Shown here: in pieces, positions 6,625 to 13,979 of the stretch | Layout: every line of letters begins with the position of its first letter | Numbering within the stretch: the stretch's first letter is position 1 | NCBI GenBank assembly: GCA_937927525.1 | Contig: CALBDR010000277.1 | Location: forward strand, 1-14,207 | Source of the DNA: an uncultured Candidatus Melainabacteria bacterium | Lineage (GTDB): Bacteria; Cyanobacteriota; Vampirovibrionia; LMEP-6097 | DNA length: 14,207 bases | Direction of reading: 5' to 3' | Notes under the pieces: generated by a model | The model's database searches: none | What the model was told of the DNA's origin: nothing | The model's input: only the letters and a program-made list of their open reading frames with translations | Program-made: the position numbers and the translations under genes

Positions 6625-8097
6625 TTAAGTCCCACAGAAAGTTCTATATTGAAAAGATTTATCTTTATTAGGCAGAGAATATTCTTCAGCTCCAACTTGC
6701 TCCTCATAAGGATTAGAAAGAATTTCATTCATTTTCTCAAAGAGACTAAAGTCACCACTTTGAGCTGAAGCTAAAGCTTCTTCTACTTTATGGTTTCTGG
6801 GAATATAAATCGGATTCACAGTATTCATAGACTTTTTAATACTTTCAAAGTCTTGCTCTGAATCTTTTAGCCTTTGCTGCCATTTACTGAACCATTCATC
6901 TAAGCCACTAGCAAGCTTACCAAACAAATCCACAAAATTATTCTTTCCAGAATCATCCTCTAAAGCTGAAGCTAAATACCTAAAAGCTAACGTGAAATCA
7001 ACTTTATCTTCTTGGAGCAGTTCTAAGAAGTCTTGGAGCAGTTCCCTATCACCATCTTCTTCATTTATAATTCCAATTTTCGCTAAAAGCTTAGCTCTTA
7101 ACTTAGTACTAAAACTTTCTTTGAATTTAGCTAAAAGATCTTGCACCTGTTCAATAGCAGTCTCACGATCAGCATCAATAAAACCAAGTAAGGTATTTGC
7201 AAGACAAGAAAGATTCCACTGTGCAATGAAGCCTTGATTAGCATAGGCGTAACGCCCATAGTGATCGATAGAACTAAATACAGTAGCAGGATTATAAAAT
7301 TCCATAAACGCACAAGGACCATAATCAATAGTCTCACCAGCAATAGACATATTGTCAGTATTCATTACTCCATGAATAAATCCAAGACTCATCCAAGAAG
7401 AGACAAGCTCTGCTTGCTTCTCTCCTACAGCTTCAAGTAATGCTAAGTATTTATTACTTAAATCTTTAATCTCAGGATAATGCCTGTCTATGACATAATC
7501 AACTAAGACCTCAATTGACTCTAAATCTTCACGTGCAGCAAAATACTCAAAAGTTCCGACTCTTATATGACTAGAAGCTACTCTAGTTAAAATAGCTCCA
7601 GGTAAAATAGTTTCACGGTAAACATCTTCACCTGTACTAACAGCAGATAAAGAACGGGTAGTAGGAACCCCTAGTGCGTGCATAGCCTCACTTACAAGAT
7701 ACTCTCTTAAAACTGGTCCTATAGCAGCTTTACCATCACCAGCCCTAGAGAATTGAGTTTGACCTGAACCTTTTAACTGTATATCTCTTCTGCCAAGCTT
7801 AGTACTTAAGACTTCCCCTAAAAGTATCGCTCTTCCATCACCTAGCTGTGGAACAAAGTGACCGAATTGATGTCCAGCATAAGCTAAAGCTATAGGTTCT
7901 GAGCCATCAAAAATTCTATTACCTGAGAAGTATTCAGTTAAATCATCTTCACTTAAATCTTCTATATTTAATTCTAAGTCTTCTGCTAACTTCGAATTAA
8001 ACTTAATCAATTTAGCTTCAGGAACTTTTTCCGGTAAAACTTTTCCGTAAAATTTTTCCGGTAATTTGATGTAACTGTTATTAAATTTGACTAACAA
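6625..8097 (-). CDS. selO: SelO/YdiU family protein adenylyltransferase (AMPylase)
   Basis: With the TTG start at 8097 the protein has 490 residues, normal for bacterial SelO. It is a pseudokinase-fold enzyme that transfers AMP from ATP to protein hydroxyl groups and is linked to the oxidative stress response. Visible landmarks are FVPQLGDGRAILLGEV, the nucleotide-binding QLKGSGQTQFSRAGDGKAA (Lys about 109), HGVMNTDNMS (Asp/Asn about 248-249) and DYGPCAFM (about 258-265). It ends in FCGT, placing Cys third from last, where animal SelO has selenocysteine. An ATG at 8133 would add 12 residues. I prefer TTG because FNNSYIKLPEKFY is where family members usually begin and because AGGAAGGGAGG lies 8 nt upstream. 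The start overlaps the end of the gamma-glutamyltransferase gene by 17 bp. Third gene of the TSUP-GGT-selO operon. Confidence 0.94.
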   Translation of the reverse strand: MLVKFNNSYIKLPEKFYGKVLPEKVPEAKLIKFNSKLAEDLELNIEDLSEDDLTEYFSGNRIFDGSEPIALAYAGHQFGHFVPQLGDGRAILLGEVLSTKLGRRDIQLKGSGQTQFSRAGDGKAAIGPVLREYLVSEAMHALGVPTTRSLSAVSTGEDVYRETILPGAILTRVASSHIRVGTFEYFAAREDLESIEVLVDYVIDRHYPEIKDLSNKYLALLEAVGEKQAELVSSWMSLGFIHGVMNTDNMSIAGETIDYGPCAFMEFYNPATVFSSIDHYGRYAYANQGFIAQWNLSCLANTLLGFIDADRETAIEQVQDLLAKFKESFSTKLRAKLLAKIGIINEEDGDRELLQDFLELLQEDKVDFTLAFRYLASALEDDSGKNNFVDLFGKLASGLDEWFSKWQQRLKDSEQDFESIKKSMNTVNPIYIPRNHKVEEALASAQSGDFSLFEKMNEILSNPYEEQVGAEEYSLPNKDKSFQYRTFCGT

Positions 8098-9658
8098 GCG
8101 CTGAGCCTCCCTTCCTATAATCTTTATAAGCATTTAAAACTCTGCCTTTCATATGCACAAGATTTACAGCAGCTGGTACTGGGAACTTCTTAAGCTCAAG
8201 CTTATTCTCGCTTATATATTCTTCAAGACTAGTTTTTTCATCACGTGGGATATAACCATCATAATAAATAGTTTTATTATTTGAGGTATAGAAACGAAGA
8301 TCATTAATAGCCCTCTGTGGATTATACTTTTTATCAATAATCTCAAGACTAGTCTCTAAGACAGAACTAAAAATAGTCCAAGCTCCAGTAGCCCCAGTCA
8401 CCAAGACTTCAGAATCTGGACCAAAAATTATCATAGGGCTCATAGAGCTTAAAGGTTTTTTTTCACCATAGTGCATATAAGCAACTTCTTCATAATTAGT
8501 TCGATACTTAGCTTTTAACCTTTGCATTTTATGATCAGCAAAAGAATTACATGAATTTAAATCCTTACTAAAATCAGTGAGTTCATTATTCAGGTAAAAT
8601 CCATAACCAGGCAATTTTTTTTGATGCCCAAAAGGTCTTTGTATAGTCATGGTAGCTGAAAGAATATTACCGTAACTATCATAGAGGCTAATATGCGAAG
8701 TTCCTCTATCTCTAAAAACAGGGTCAGGCTCACAATCAAATTTTCTAAAATCAGGATCAGCAGCATGCTCTAAACGCCATCTCAAAGCTGGACCAATAGA
8801 CTTGCGATATTCCTTCAGCTGAGATAAAAGACCGTAACTATATTCATGCGGATCAAGTTCTTTTAAAAACTGTTTAATAATTAATGGACCAGCAGATGGT
8901 AAACCCACAGAAAGAAAGTAATATTTTTCACCATGAGAGTTTTTCCAAGTATACTTCACAGGTCTTCTAAACAAAGCTCGATAATTTTTCAAACCATCTT
9001 TAGAAATCCATCCTTCGGTATAGGCTTCTATGGCATCAGCTATTTCACCATTATAGAAACTCATCAAACCATTTTCTTTTAAGAGTTTAAGAGTCTTAGC
9101 AAAATCAGGACTTAAAACTTTAGAGCCCGCTCGAGAATCAATATCAACATTAAATTTTTCATGAGACTTTATAAAATAATCAGAAGCAATAAAACCTTCC
9201 TCAGCAATTTTGATTGCTGGATCAATCAAATCTGCTAACAACAAAGTACCAAACTCTTGGTACAGTAAAGCCATCCCAGCAATTTCCCCTGGAATACCTA
9301 TTGCAGCTTTAGAATCAGACCAATTATTAGAATTTAATTCTTTTTTTAACAAATCAAAATTTTGATGTCTCGCTGCCTGAGTCTCCCTAGCATCAATAGC
9401 AAAAAATTGAGATTTAGCAACATCATAATAAATCCCCATAAATCCTCCACCAATTCCAGAAGCTCCAGGTTCAGTCATAGTTAAAACAAAGTTCGCTGCA
9501 ATAAAAGCATCAATCACAGTGCCACCTTTTTTCAAAATCTCTAAAGCAACTTCACTTGCATACTTATCACCTGAACTAACTGCGACTTGTTGAGGCGGAC
9601 GCTGACAGGAGCTAAGAGTAATTAAAAGTATACAGAGACTTATAATTCGCATTATCAT
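8081..9658 (-). CDS. ggt: Gamma-glutamyltransferase family lipoprotein
   Basis: 525 residues, an Ntn-hydrolase proenzyme that self-cleaves before its nucleophile Thr. The DRGTSHISLYDSYGN motif places T320 as the cleavage site and nucleophile. ATMTIQRPFG, YGFYLNNELTDFS and KPLSSMSPMI (401-410) match the small-subunit substrate-binding regions, and DARETQAAR (89-97) carries the conserved Arg that binds the gamma-glutamyl carboxylate. The N-terminus has a lipobox (LSSC, Cys18), so it is probably anchored as a lipoprotein rather than free in the periplasm. It would hydrolyse or transfer the gamma-glutamyl group of glutathione, releasing Cys-Gly. The usual oxyanion-hole GSPGG reads GATGA here (422-426), and the protein is somewhat short for the family, so activity or specificity may differ. 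It starts 9 bp after the TSUP gene stop and overlaps selO. Confidence 0.92.
   Translation of the reverse strand: MIMRIISLCILLITLSSCQRPPQQVAVSSGDKYASEVALEILKKGGTVIDAFIAANFVLTMTEPGASGIGGGFMGIYYDVAKSQFFAIDARETQAARHQNFDLLKKELNSNNWSDSKAAIGIPGEIAGMALLYQEFGTLLLADLIDPAIKIAEEGFIASDYFIKSHEKFNVDIDSRAGSKVLSPDFAKTLKLLKENGLMSFYNGEIADAIEAYTEGWISKDGLKNYRALFRRPVKYTWKNSHGEKYYFLSVGLPSAGPLIIKQFLKELDPHEYSYGLLSQLKEYRKSIGPALRWRLEHAADPDFRKFDCEPDPVFRDRGTSHISLYDSYGNILSATMTIQRPFGHQKKLPGYGFYLNNELTDFSKDLNSCNSFADHKMQRLKAKYRTNYEEVAYMHYGEKKPLSSMSPMIIFGPDSEVLVTGATGAWTIFSSVLETSLEIIDKKYNPQRAINDLRFYTSNNKTIYYDGYIPRDEKTSLEEYISENKLELKKFPVPAAVNLVHMKGRVLNAYKDYRKGGSALVSQI
8106..8116 (-). promoter_or_regulatory. Strong ribosome binding site deciding the selO start
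   Basis: The minus strand reads AGGAAGGGAGG, the best Shine-Dalgarno match in the window, 8 nt before TTG at 8097. It lies inside the last codons of the gamma-glutamyltransferase gene and also inside the longer selO frame that would start at ATG 8133. The ATG has a weaker AGGCAGAG upstream. The site therefore argues for the TTG start and for translation coupled to the upstream gene. Confidence 0.55.
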
Positions 9659-9667
9659 AAACCTATA

Positions 9668-10498
9668 CTAAAATAAATTTTTCCTAAACATATTGAGTGC
9701 AGTAAACAAAATATAAAAACCAAAAACTTTTTTCATCGTAACAGGATTTAACTTATGGGCAAGCTTTGCTCCTAGTGGAGCTGTAAGCATAGAAGTAATA
9801 ACTATCCCTACTAAACCAATTAAGCTCACAAAGCCAAGTGAGCCTACAGGAAGCCCCTCTTGTCCCCAACCCATAATCGCAAAACCAATTGCTCCAGGGA
9901 GAACTATAGGAATAGCTAAAGCAGAAGCTGTTCCTATAGCTTTATGAATCTCAGTTCCATAGAGACTCATAATCATTATTGAAATTGATCCTCCACCGAT
10001 ACCGAAAAGAGCAGAGCTAGAACCTAAAAAGATTCCTAGAATCGCCAATAAAAAACCACCTGGCATTTCATCACCTAATTTAATTTTTTTAAAGATATTA
10101 GGGAAAATAAATTTAAATGAAAGTATAAAAAGAAAACAAGCAAATAAAATCATAATAGTTTTCGCTTTTAAACTTGCAGCAAAAAGAATTCCCAGCACGG
10201 CTCCCACTACTAACCATATCCACCAAATCTTAATAATATGAAAATCTACAGATCCTTTTTTATGGTGAGCTTGAGCTGATCTAAAAGAAGTGAAAATAAT
10301 AGTAGATAGAGAAGTCCCTATCGCCATATGAACCACATGCTCAGCAGGTACCTCTAGCATAGGGAAAAACATTATTAAAGCAGGAACTACAATTAAGCCA
10401 CCACCAATACCAAAAAGACCAGCAGCTATGCCAGCAAGTGCTCCAGCACCTAACATCAGTGAAATTAAACAAACCAATTCAGAATTAAATAGTTCCAT
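9668..10498 (-). CDS. TSUP (TauE/SafE, DUF81) family membrane permease
   Basis: 276 residues with about eight hydrophobic helices and the internal two-fold repeat of the family. AAGLFGIGGGLIVVP (25-39) is echoed by SSALFGIGGGSISIM (161-175), and AIGTS (59-63) by AIGTA (187-191). TSUP members move sulfite, sulfonates, sulfolactate or other sulfur-containing organic anions across the inner membrane. The direction and substrate here are not set by sequence. As first gene of an operon with gamma-glutamyltransferase, a sulfur compound derived from glutathione or cysteine is a reasonable guess (inference). It ends in TAG and is followed after nine bases by the next ATG. Its ATG at 10498 has no Shine-Dalgarno site; a perfect TATAAT lies 15 nt upstream. 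Confidence 0.9.
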   Translation of the reverse strand: MELFNSELVCLISLMLGAGALAGIAAGLFGIGGGLIVVPALIMFFPMLEVPAEHVVHMAIGTSLSTIIFTSFRSAQAHHKKGSVDFHIIKIWWIWLVVGAVLGILFAASLKAKTIMILFACFLFILSFKFIFPNIFKKIKLGDEMPGGFLLAILGIFLGSSSALFGIGGGSISIMIMSLYGTEIHKAIGTASALAIPIVLPGAIGFAIMGWGQEGLPVGSLGFVSLIGLVGIVITSMLTAPLGAKLAHKLNPVTMKKVFGFYILFTALNMFRKNLF

Positions 10499-10513
10499 TA
10501 TTAATACTTATTA

Positions 10514-10519
10514 ATTATA
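10514..10519 (-). promoter_or_regulatory. -10 box of the TSUP-GGT-selO operon
   Basis: The minus strand has a perfect TATAAT 15 nt before the TSUP ATG, implying a leader of about 8 nt without a ribosome site. No clear -35 hexamer sits 16-18 nt upstream. The 69-bp intergenic region (10499-10567) must also serve the divergent MATE gene; on the plus strand TAAAAT (10544-10549) is a candidate -10, with TAGACA 20 nt upstream, a poor spacing. Confidence 0.4.
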
Positions 10520-10567
10520 GACAGTAATCAAGAATTCTTTAGTTAAAATTAAAGTTAAGGATAGCAG

Positions 10568-11902
10568 GTGCAAGAAAACAAAGATATTAGTTATTTAAAA
10601 GTATGGAATTTATCTTGGCCGATTATTCTTGCAAATATTTCTATTCCGATGATAGGTGCGACTAATATCGCCGTACTGGGTCATTTAGAAAGTTCAGAAT
10701 TCATCGCAGCTGTTGCGCTAGGTGTCGTAGCTTTACAGTTTATAAATTGGGGCTTTTCTTTCCTTAGGAAAGTTACTACTGGTCTTAGCGCCCAAGCTTT
10801 TGGTGCTGATAATAATGAAGAATTACTTCATATCTTAATTAGAAATTTACTAGTCGCAATAATTCTAGGGCTAATCATAGTAATACTCCAGAAGCCTATC
10901 TCTGACATAACTTTTTATTTCCTTGATGGAAGCCCTGAATTAGAAGCTCTAGCTGCAGACTATTTTCGTATAAGAATTTGGGCTACTCCAGCTGTTTTTT
11001 GTAATTATGTAATTTTAGGTTGGCTCTATGGTTCACAAAAGCCTAAGCTTGCTTTACTACTTAGAGTCGGTATGAATCTCTTAAATATAGCTTTAGCTCT
11101 AAGCCTAGTTTTAATTTATAAATTAAACATTTATGGCGTAGCTTACGCAGCAATAGTCTCACAGACAAGCTTTTGTTTAATAGGTTTACTCAGTATCTTT
11201 TATATAGTAAAAGACGACTTGAAGAAATACCTCGGTAATGAGTCGACAAAACTATTACTCGAAATGAATAAACTTAAGAAGCTTTTCTCTCTCAATAACG
11301 ATATCTTCATCCGTACCATTTTAATTTTCATAGCCTTTTCTTGGTTCACAGCTAAAGGCGCTAAGCAAGGAGACTTAGTTCTAGCAAGTAACACTGTATT
11401 ATTAAATTTATTCTGGTTTTTAAGCTATGCCCTAGATGGTTTTTCAAATGCAGCTGAAGCTTTAGTAGGAGAAGCCCTAGGACAAAAATCCCAAAGTAAA
11501 CTTAAGCAGTGCATTAAAGTTACCACACTTTTTGCTGTTAACTTCGCTCTAGTATTTTCTCTACTTTATCTAGTTTTCGGAGAAAATATCGTTTCACTTT
11601 TAACAAATTTAAGTGAAGTAAAAAATGAAGCATTTAAATATCTAATCTGGATTATCATAATGCCGATTGTGAGTATCTGGTGTTTCCAACTAGATGGCAT
11701 ATTTTTAGGCGCAACAGCAACTCGCTCTATGCGCAACATGATGATTATCTCCTTTGGAGTATATTTTCTTTCAATGAAAACATTACCTTCATTAATAGGC
11801 AATCACGGGCTATGGTTATCAATGATTGTATTTATGGCTGCACGTGGAATTAGTCTCTATGCAAAACTTCCAGAAGTCATTAATACGAAAACTATTTCCT
11901 AA
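10568..11902 (+). CDS. MATE family efflux transporter, DinF type
   Basis: 444 residues and about twelve membrane helices in two homologous six-helix halves, the normal size for MATE proteins. The first helix LSWPIILANISIPMIGATN (15-33) and the following VLGHL, and the second-half LFWFLSYALDGFSNAAEALVGEALG stretch, are characteristic of the DinF subgroup. These transporters export toxic organic compounds or metabolites using a proton or sodium gradient; the substrate cannot be read from sequence. The start is GTG at 10568, with AAGGA 6 nt upstream, one of the few clear ribosome sites here. It is divergent from the TSUP operon, and its last 11 bp overlap the end of the convergent methyltransferase gene. 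Confidence 0.92.
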   Translation: MQENKDISYLKVWNLSWPIILANISIPMIGATNIAVLGHLESSEFIAAVALGVVALQFINWGFSFLRKVTTGLSAQAFGADNNEELLHILIRNLLVAIILGLIIVILQKPISDITFYFLDGSPELEALAADYFRIRIWATPAVFCNYVILGWLYGSQKPKLALLLRVGMNLLNIALALSLVLIYKLNIYGVAYAAIVSQTSFCLIGLLSIFYIVKDDLKKYLGNESTKLLLEMNKLKKLFSLNNDIFIRTILIFIAFSWFTAKGAKQGDLVLASNTVLLNLFWFLSYALDGFSNAAEALVGEALGQKSQSKLKQCIKVTTLFAVNFALVFSLLYLVFGENIVSLLTNLSEVKNEAFKYLIWIIIMPIVSIWCFQLDGIFLGATATRSMRNMMIISFGVYFLSMKTLPSLIGNHGLWLSMIVFMAARGISLYAKLPEVINTKTIS

Positions 11903-12596
11903 GAATATAAGCACTTATAAGAAAAGATTGAAAGAACTTAATAGGTCTATAGAAGCCTGCTTTATCAGCAAGATCAGATAGACGTGCTTCAGTAATTCTA
12001 TGTAAATGAGTTTTAATTTTCTCATGAGCTTCGTCAATTTTCTCTGGAGTCGGACTAATACTCATCTGATAATTTTTCATTGCCTGCATAATCACGCGAT
12101 CTTGACACTCATCCTCTAATTTCATAAAATCGACGAGAATAAGTTCAGACATGGGCTCTAAACGTTTATAAATATCTCTTAGAAAATCTAATTTTTCTCC
12201 CCTGTCAGGTAAAAAATGCATTACAAGAATAGAATTTGCAAAATTAAAAGTTTTTCCCTTTAAATTCACGACATAATCATTCACAAAACTAATATTATTC
12301 AACTTTAATGACTCCGCCTTAAGCTTCAGAGCCTCAAGCATAGCTTGAGATGGGTCAATGGCTGTAATTTTTGCATTAGGTGACTCACCTGCAAGCAAAA
12401 TAGACTCCTTGCCAGTACCTGCACCAACAACCAAGACACTAGGCGCACTCAAGTTCTTCTCTCTAAACAAAGCTAAGTTAGATTCATGAATCAAATCATA
12501 ACCAGGAATAAATGAAAGTATGTCTTGATCGTAATCAGCTGCTCGCTTTTCATCAAAATGCTCTACTATGTCAATATTTTTAGTATGAGAACTCAT
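11892..12596 (-). CDS. Class I SAM-dependent methyltransferase (CmoA-like N-terminus)
   Basis: 234 residues with a Rossmann-type fold. Motif I VLVVGAGTGKES (54-65) and the acidic end of strand 2, ITAIDPS (77-83), bind S-adenosylmethionine. NSILVMHFLPD (121-131) is motif IV-like. A helical region follows (PEKIDEAHEKIKTHLHRI). The start, VEHFDEKRAADYDQDI...FIPGYDLIHE, resembles the entry of CmoA-type enzymes, which act in tRNA wobble uridine modification. Glycine-rich motif I here is that of an ordinary methyltransferase, and I see no proof of carboxy-SAM chemistry. Substrate unknown. It stops with TAG and overlaps the MATE gene 3' end by 11 bp. Only a weak AAGAA precedes the ATG; a TATAAA (minus strand, 12631-12626) about 29 nt upstream may be a -10 box. 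Confidence 0.85.
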   Translation of the reverse strand: MSSHTKNIDIVEHFDEKRAADYDQDILSFIPGYDLIHESNLALFREKNLSAPSVLVVGAGTGKESILLAGESPNAKITAIDPSQAMLEALKLKAESLKLNNISFVNDYVVNLKGKTFNFANSILVMHFLPDRGEKLDFLRDIYKRLEPMSELILVDFMKLEDECQDRVIMQAMKNYQMSISPTPEKIDEAHEKIKTHLHRITEARLSDLADKAGFYRPIKFFQSFLISAYILRK

Positions 12597-12659
12597 AATT
12601 CTTATTTTATTACCATTTTTTTAAATTTATAAAATGACTGTCTTTATTGCGTATTTTAT

Positions 12660-12773
12660 TTATATAGGCGAACTTTTTTTACTACGATGCTTAGCTAGAT
12701 CAATTTGCTTAGCAACTTTTGAATTTAGAGTTTTTGATGAAAATAATTTTTGGGACATTTTCAAATCAAACAT
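12660..12773 (-). CDS. Possible 37-residue basic small protein
   Basis: In the 197-bp gap between the repeat-protein gene and the methyltransferase gene, a minus-strand frame from ATG at 12773 encodes 37 residues (starts MFDLKMSQKLFSSK, ends HRSKKSSPI) and stops at TAA. It has 8 Lys and 1 Arg, so it is strongly basic, with no membrane helix. It starts 20 nt after the upstream gene's stop on the same strand. No ribosome site precedes either the first ATG or the in-frame ATG at codon 6. It could be a real small basic protein, an eroded gene end, or chance; no family is recognised. Confidence 0.22.
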   Translation of the reverse strand: MFDLKMSQKLFSSKTLNSKVAKQIDLAKHRSKKSSPI

Positions 12774-12793
12774 AAGATAACTATTTAGTTCAC

Positions 12794-13894
12794 TTAATAA
12801 ACCTTTTCTGTAACAAGTAATTTTGCAATAGCAGCTTCCAAATCAGCTCTCTCAAGCTTATTTATTAAAAGAGCTCTATTTAAAGCAAAATTATCTACCT
12901 TCTCTAAAGCAGTCTCTAAGGCACTAGCAGAATCAATCTCAGCTATATCAGGTATTAAAATCTCTAGAACTTTTCTGAGCTCAGCAGATTCGATTTCCCC
13001 AAGAATAGGAGACGTTTCAGGGGATTCTTCTGCTTTAGTTTGTTTCTTAACGACCTCTTCCATAGTAGTTAATAATGCATTAAAGATATTAACCTCTTCA
13101 CCTTTATTTAAAAGCATTCTCTTAATATCTCTTTGCATAGAGTCATTACTTAAAGATTTATATAAATCAACGAGACCATCTTCTGTATTATAAGATTGCA
13201 AAATATTATCATCAACATTAGCAGCTAAGATTTTATTTAAGGTATTAAGAAATTTTTGAATATCCTTTAATTCATAGCGAGGCTCAGGATTTTCTTTATT
13301 TAAAGTCTTCAGCATTCCAGGAGCCAATTGAGCATTAACATCAGTATCGAAAACATCTACTTCTGGCATATCAGAATACTTTTCAAGATTATTAGCTTTT
13401 TCATATTGTGCAAATTCTTTCACCACAGCTTTAAAGTCATTCCAGATTCCATCATCTACCTTATTAACAATGACCATTCCACGGTTTAAGGCAATATTAT
13501 CTGCGATTAAATCATTTAAACTTTTAAAAGATCCCTGTTCGAGTAATTTAACATCACGAGGATTCAACGCTGCTTCAAAGCTTAAAGTTAATTTATCTAT
13601 TAATTCATCAACACTTGCTTCATTGTGTCCTTTAAGCTGCATAGCAGCATTTAAATACTGTCTTTCCTTAGGAGGCATCCACTCTTTTCCTTGAAGAGTA
13701 ATTTGATTAATACCTGGATCTTCTAGAGCAAGCTCACTAGCTTTAGCACCACCATCATTAGTTGCAGCAGTAACTGCTGCTTTCTCACCAAGCTGTTCAT
13801 GCTTCTGTATTTCTTTAATTTGCTTGGGCGTAGAAACTAGATCTAAACTGTTTTTAAACCTCTGCACAGCTAAACTTTGTAATGACTCATCCAT
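12794..13894 (-). CDS. Unrecognised acidic helical protein with degenerate internal repeats
   Basis: 366 residues with no signal peptide and no membrane helix; predicted almost wholly helical and acidic. I recognise no family. It shows degenerate internal repeats. FKSLNDLIADNIALNRGMVI followed by VNK (123-145) resembles ALETALEKVDNFALNRAL followed by LINK (325-346), sharing a D-N-x-A-L-N-R core. YKSLSNDSMQRDIKRMLLNK (245-264) is a weaker third copy. Each copy is followed by a helix ending in a hydrophobic A-x-L/V (about 152-158, 270-278, 352-360) and preceded by an acidic helix. The N-terminal 90 residues are Ala/Gln/Lys-rich and may be flexible. Size, solubility and composition recall proteins that intracellular bacteria export to hosts, but no secretion signal is evident, so this is only a possibility. 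It is divergent from the DEAD-box helicase gene (85 bp apart). An extended -10 precedes it; no ribosome site. Confidence 0.72.
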   Translation of the reverse strand: MDESLQSLAVQRFKNSLDLVSTPKQIKEIQKHEQLGEKAAVTAATNDGGAKASELALEDPGINQITLQGKEWMPPKERQYLNAAMQLKGHNEASVDELIDKLTLSFEAALNPRDVKLLEQGSFKSLNDLIADNIALNRGMVIVNKVDDGIWNDFKAVVKEFAQYEKANNLEKYSDMPEVDVFDTDVNAQLAPGMLKTLNKENPEPRYELKDIQKFLNTLNKILAANVDDNILQSYNTEDGLVDLYKSLSNDSMQRDIKRMLLNKGEEVNIFNALLTTMEEVVKKQTKAEESPETSPILGEIESAELRKVLEILIPDIAEIDSASALETALEKVDNFALNRALLINKLERADLEAAIAKLLVTEKVY

Positions 13895-13916
13895 CGTATT
13901 ATGTTAATTTGTAAGC

Positions 13917-13925
13917 ATTGTATCA
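13917..13925 (-). promoter_or_regulatory. Extended -10 promoter element for the repeat-protein gene
   Basis: The minus strand reads TGATACAAT, that is TG-A-TACAAT, with five of six matches to the -10 consensus plus the TG extension. It ends 22 nt before the ATG at 13894, giving a leader of about 15 nt with no Shine-Dalgarno sequence. No -35 match is needed or seen at proper spacing. Confidence 0.4.
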
Positions 13926-13961
13926 CAAATCAAGAATAAATCAGTATTTTTTTTTGATATC

Positions 13962-13970
13962 TGCTAAGAT
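13962..13970 (+). promoter_or_regulatory. Possible extended -10 element for the DEAD-box helicase gene
   Basis: TGCTAAGAT is a TG-n-hexamer arrangement (TAAGAT, four of six matches) ending 9 nt before the TTG start, which would make the helicase mRNA nearly leaderless. A run of T at 13946-13955 lies upstream. Support is weak and rests on position. Confidence 0.25.
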
Positions 13971-13979
13971 TGTCCCGTC

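Noticed and set aside
6992..7440. Open frames on both strands (6992-7237, 7131-7343, 7234-7440) inside selO
   Set aside because: selO is fully conserved through this region; the Ser/Leu/Ile-rich alternatives are shadow frames.
11200..11802. Minus-strand frames at 11200-11394 and 11566-11802
   Set aside because: Antisense to the MATE gene, without independent signals; shadows of membrane-helix codons.
13470..13694. Plus-strand frame of 74 codons
   Set aside because: Antisense to the repeat protein with no promoter or family support.
13946..13955. T-run as a rho-independent terminator
   Set aside because: No GC-rich stem precedes it on either strand and it sits between two divergent genes, where a terminator is not expected.
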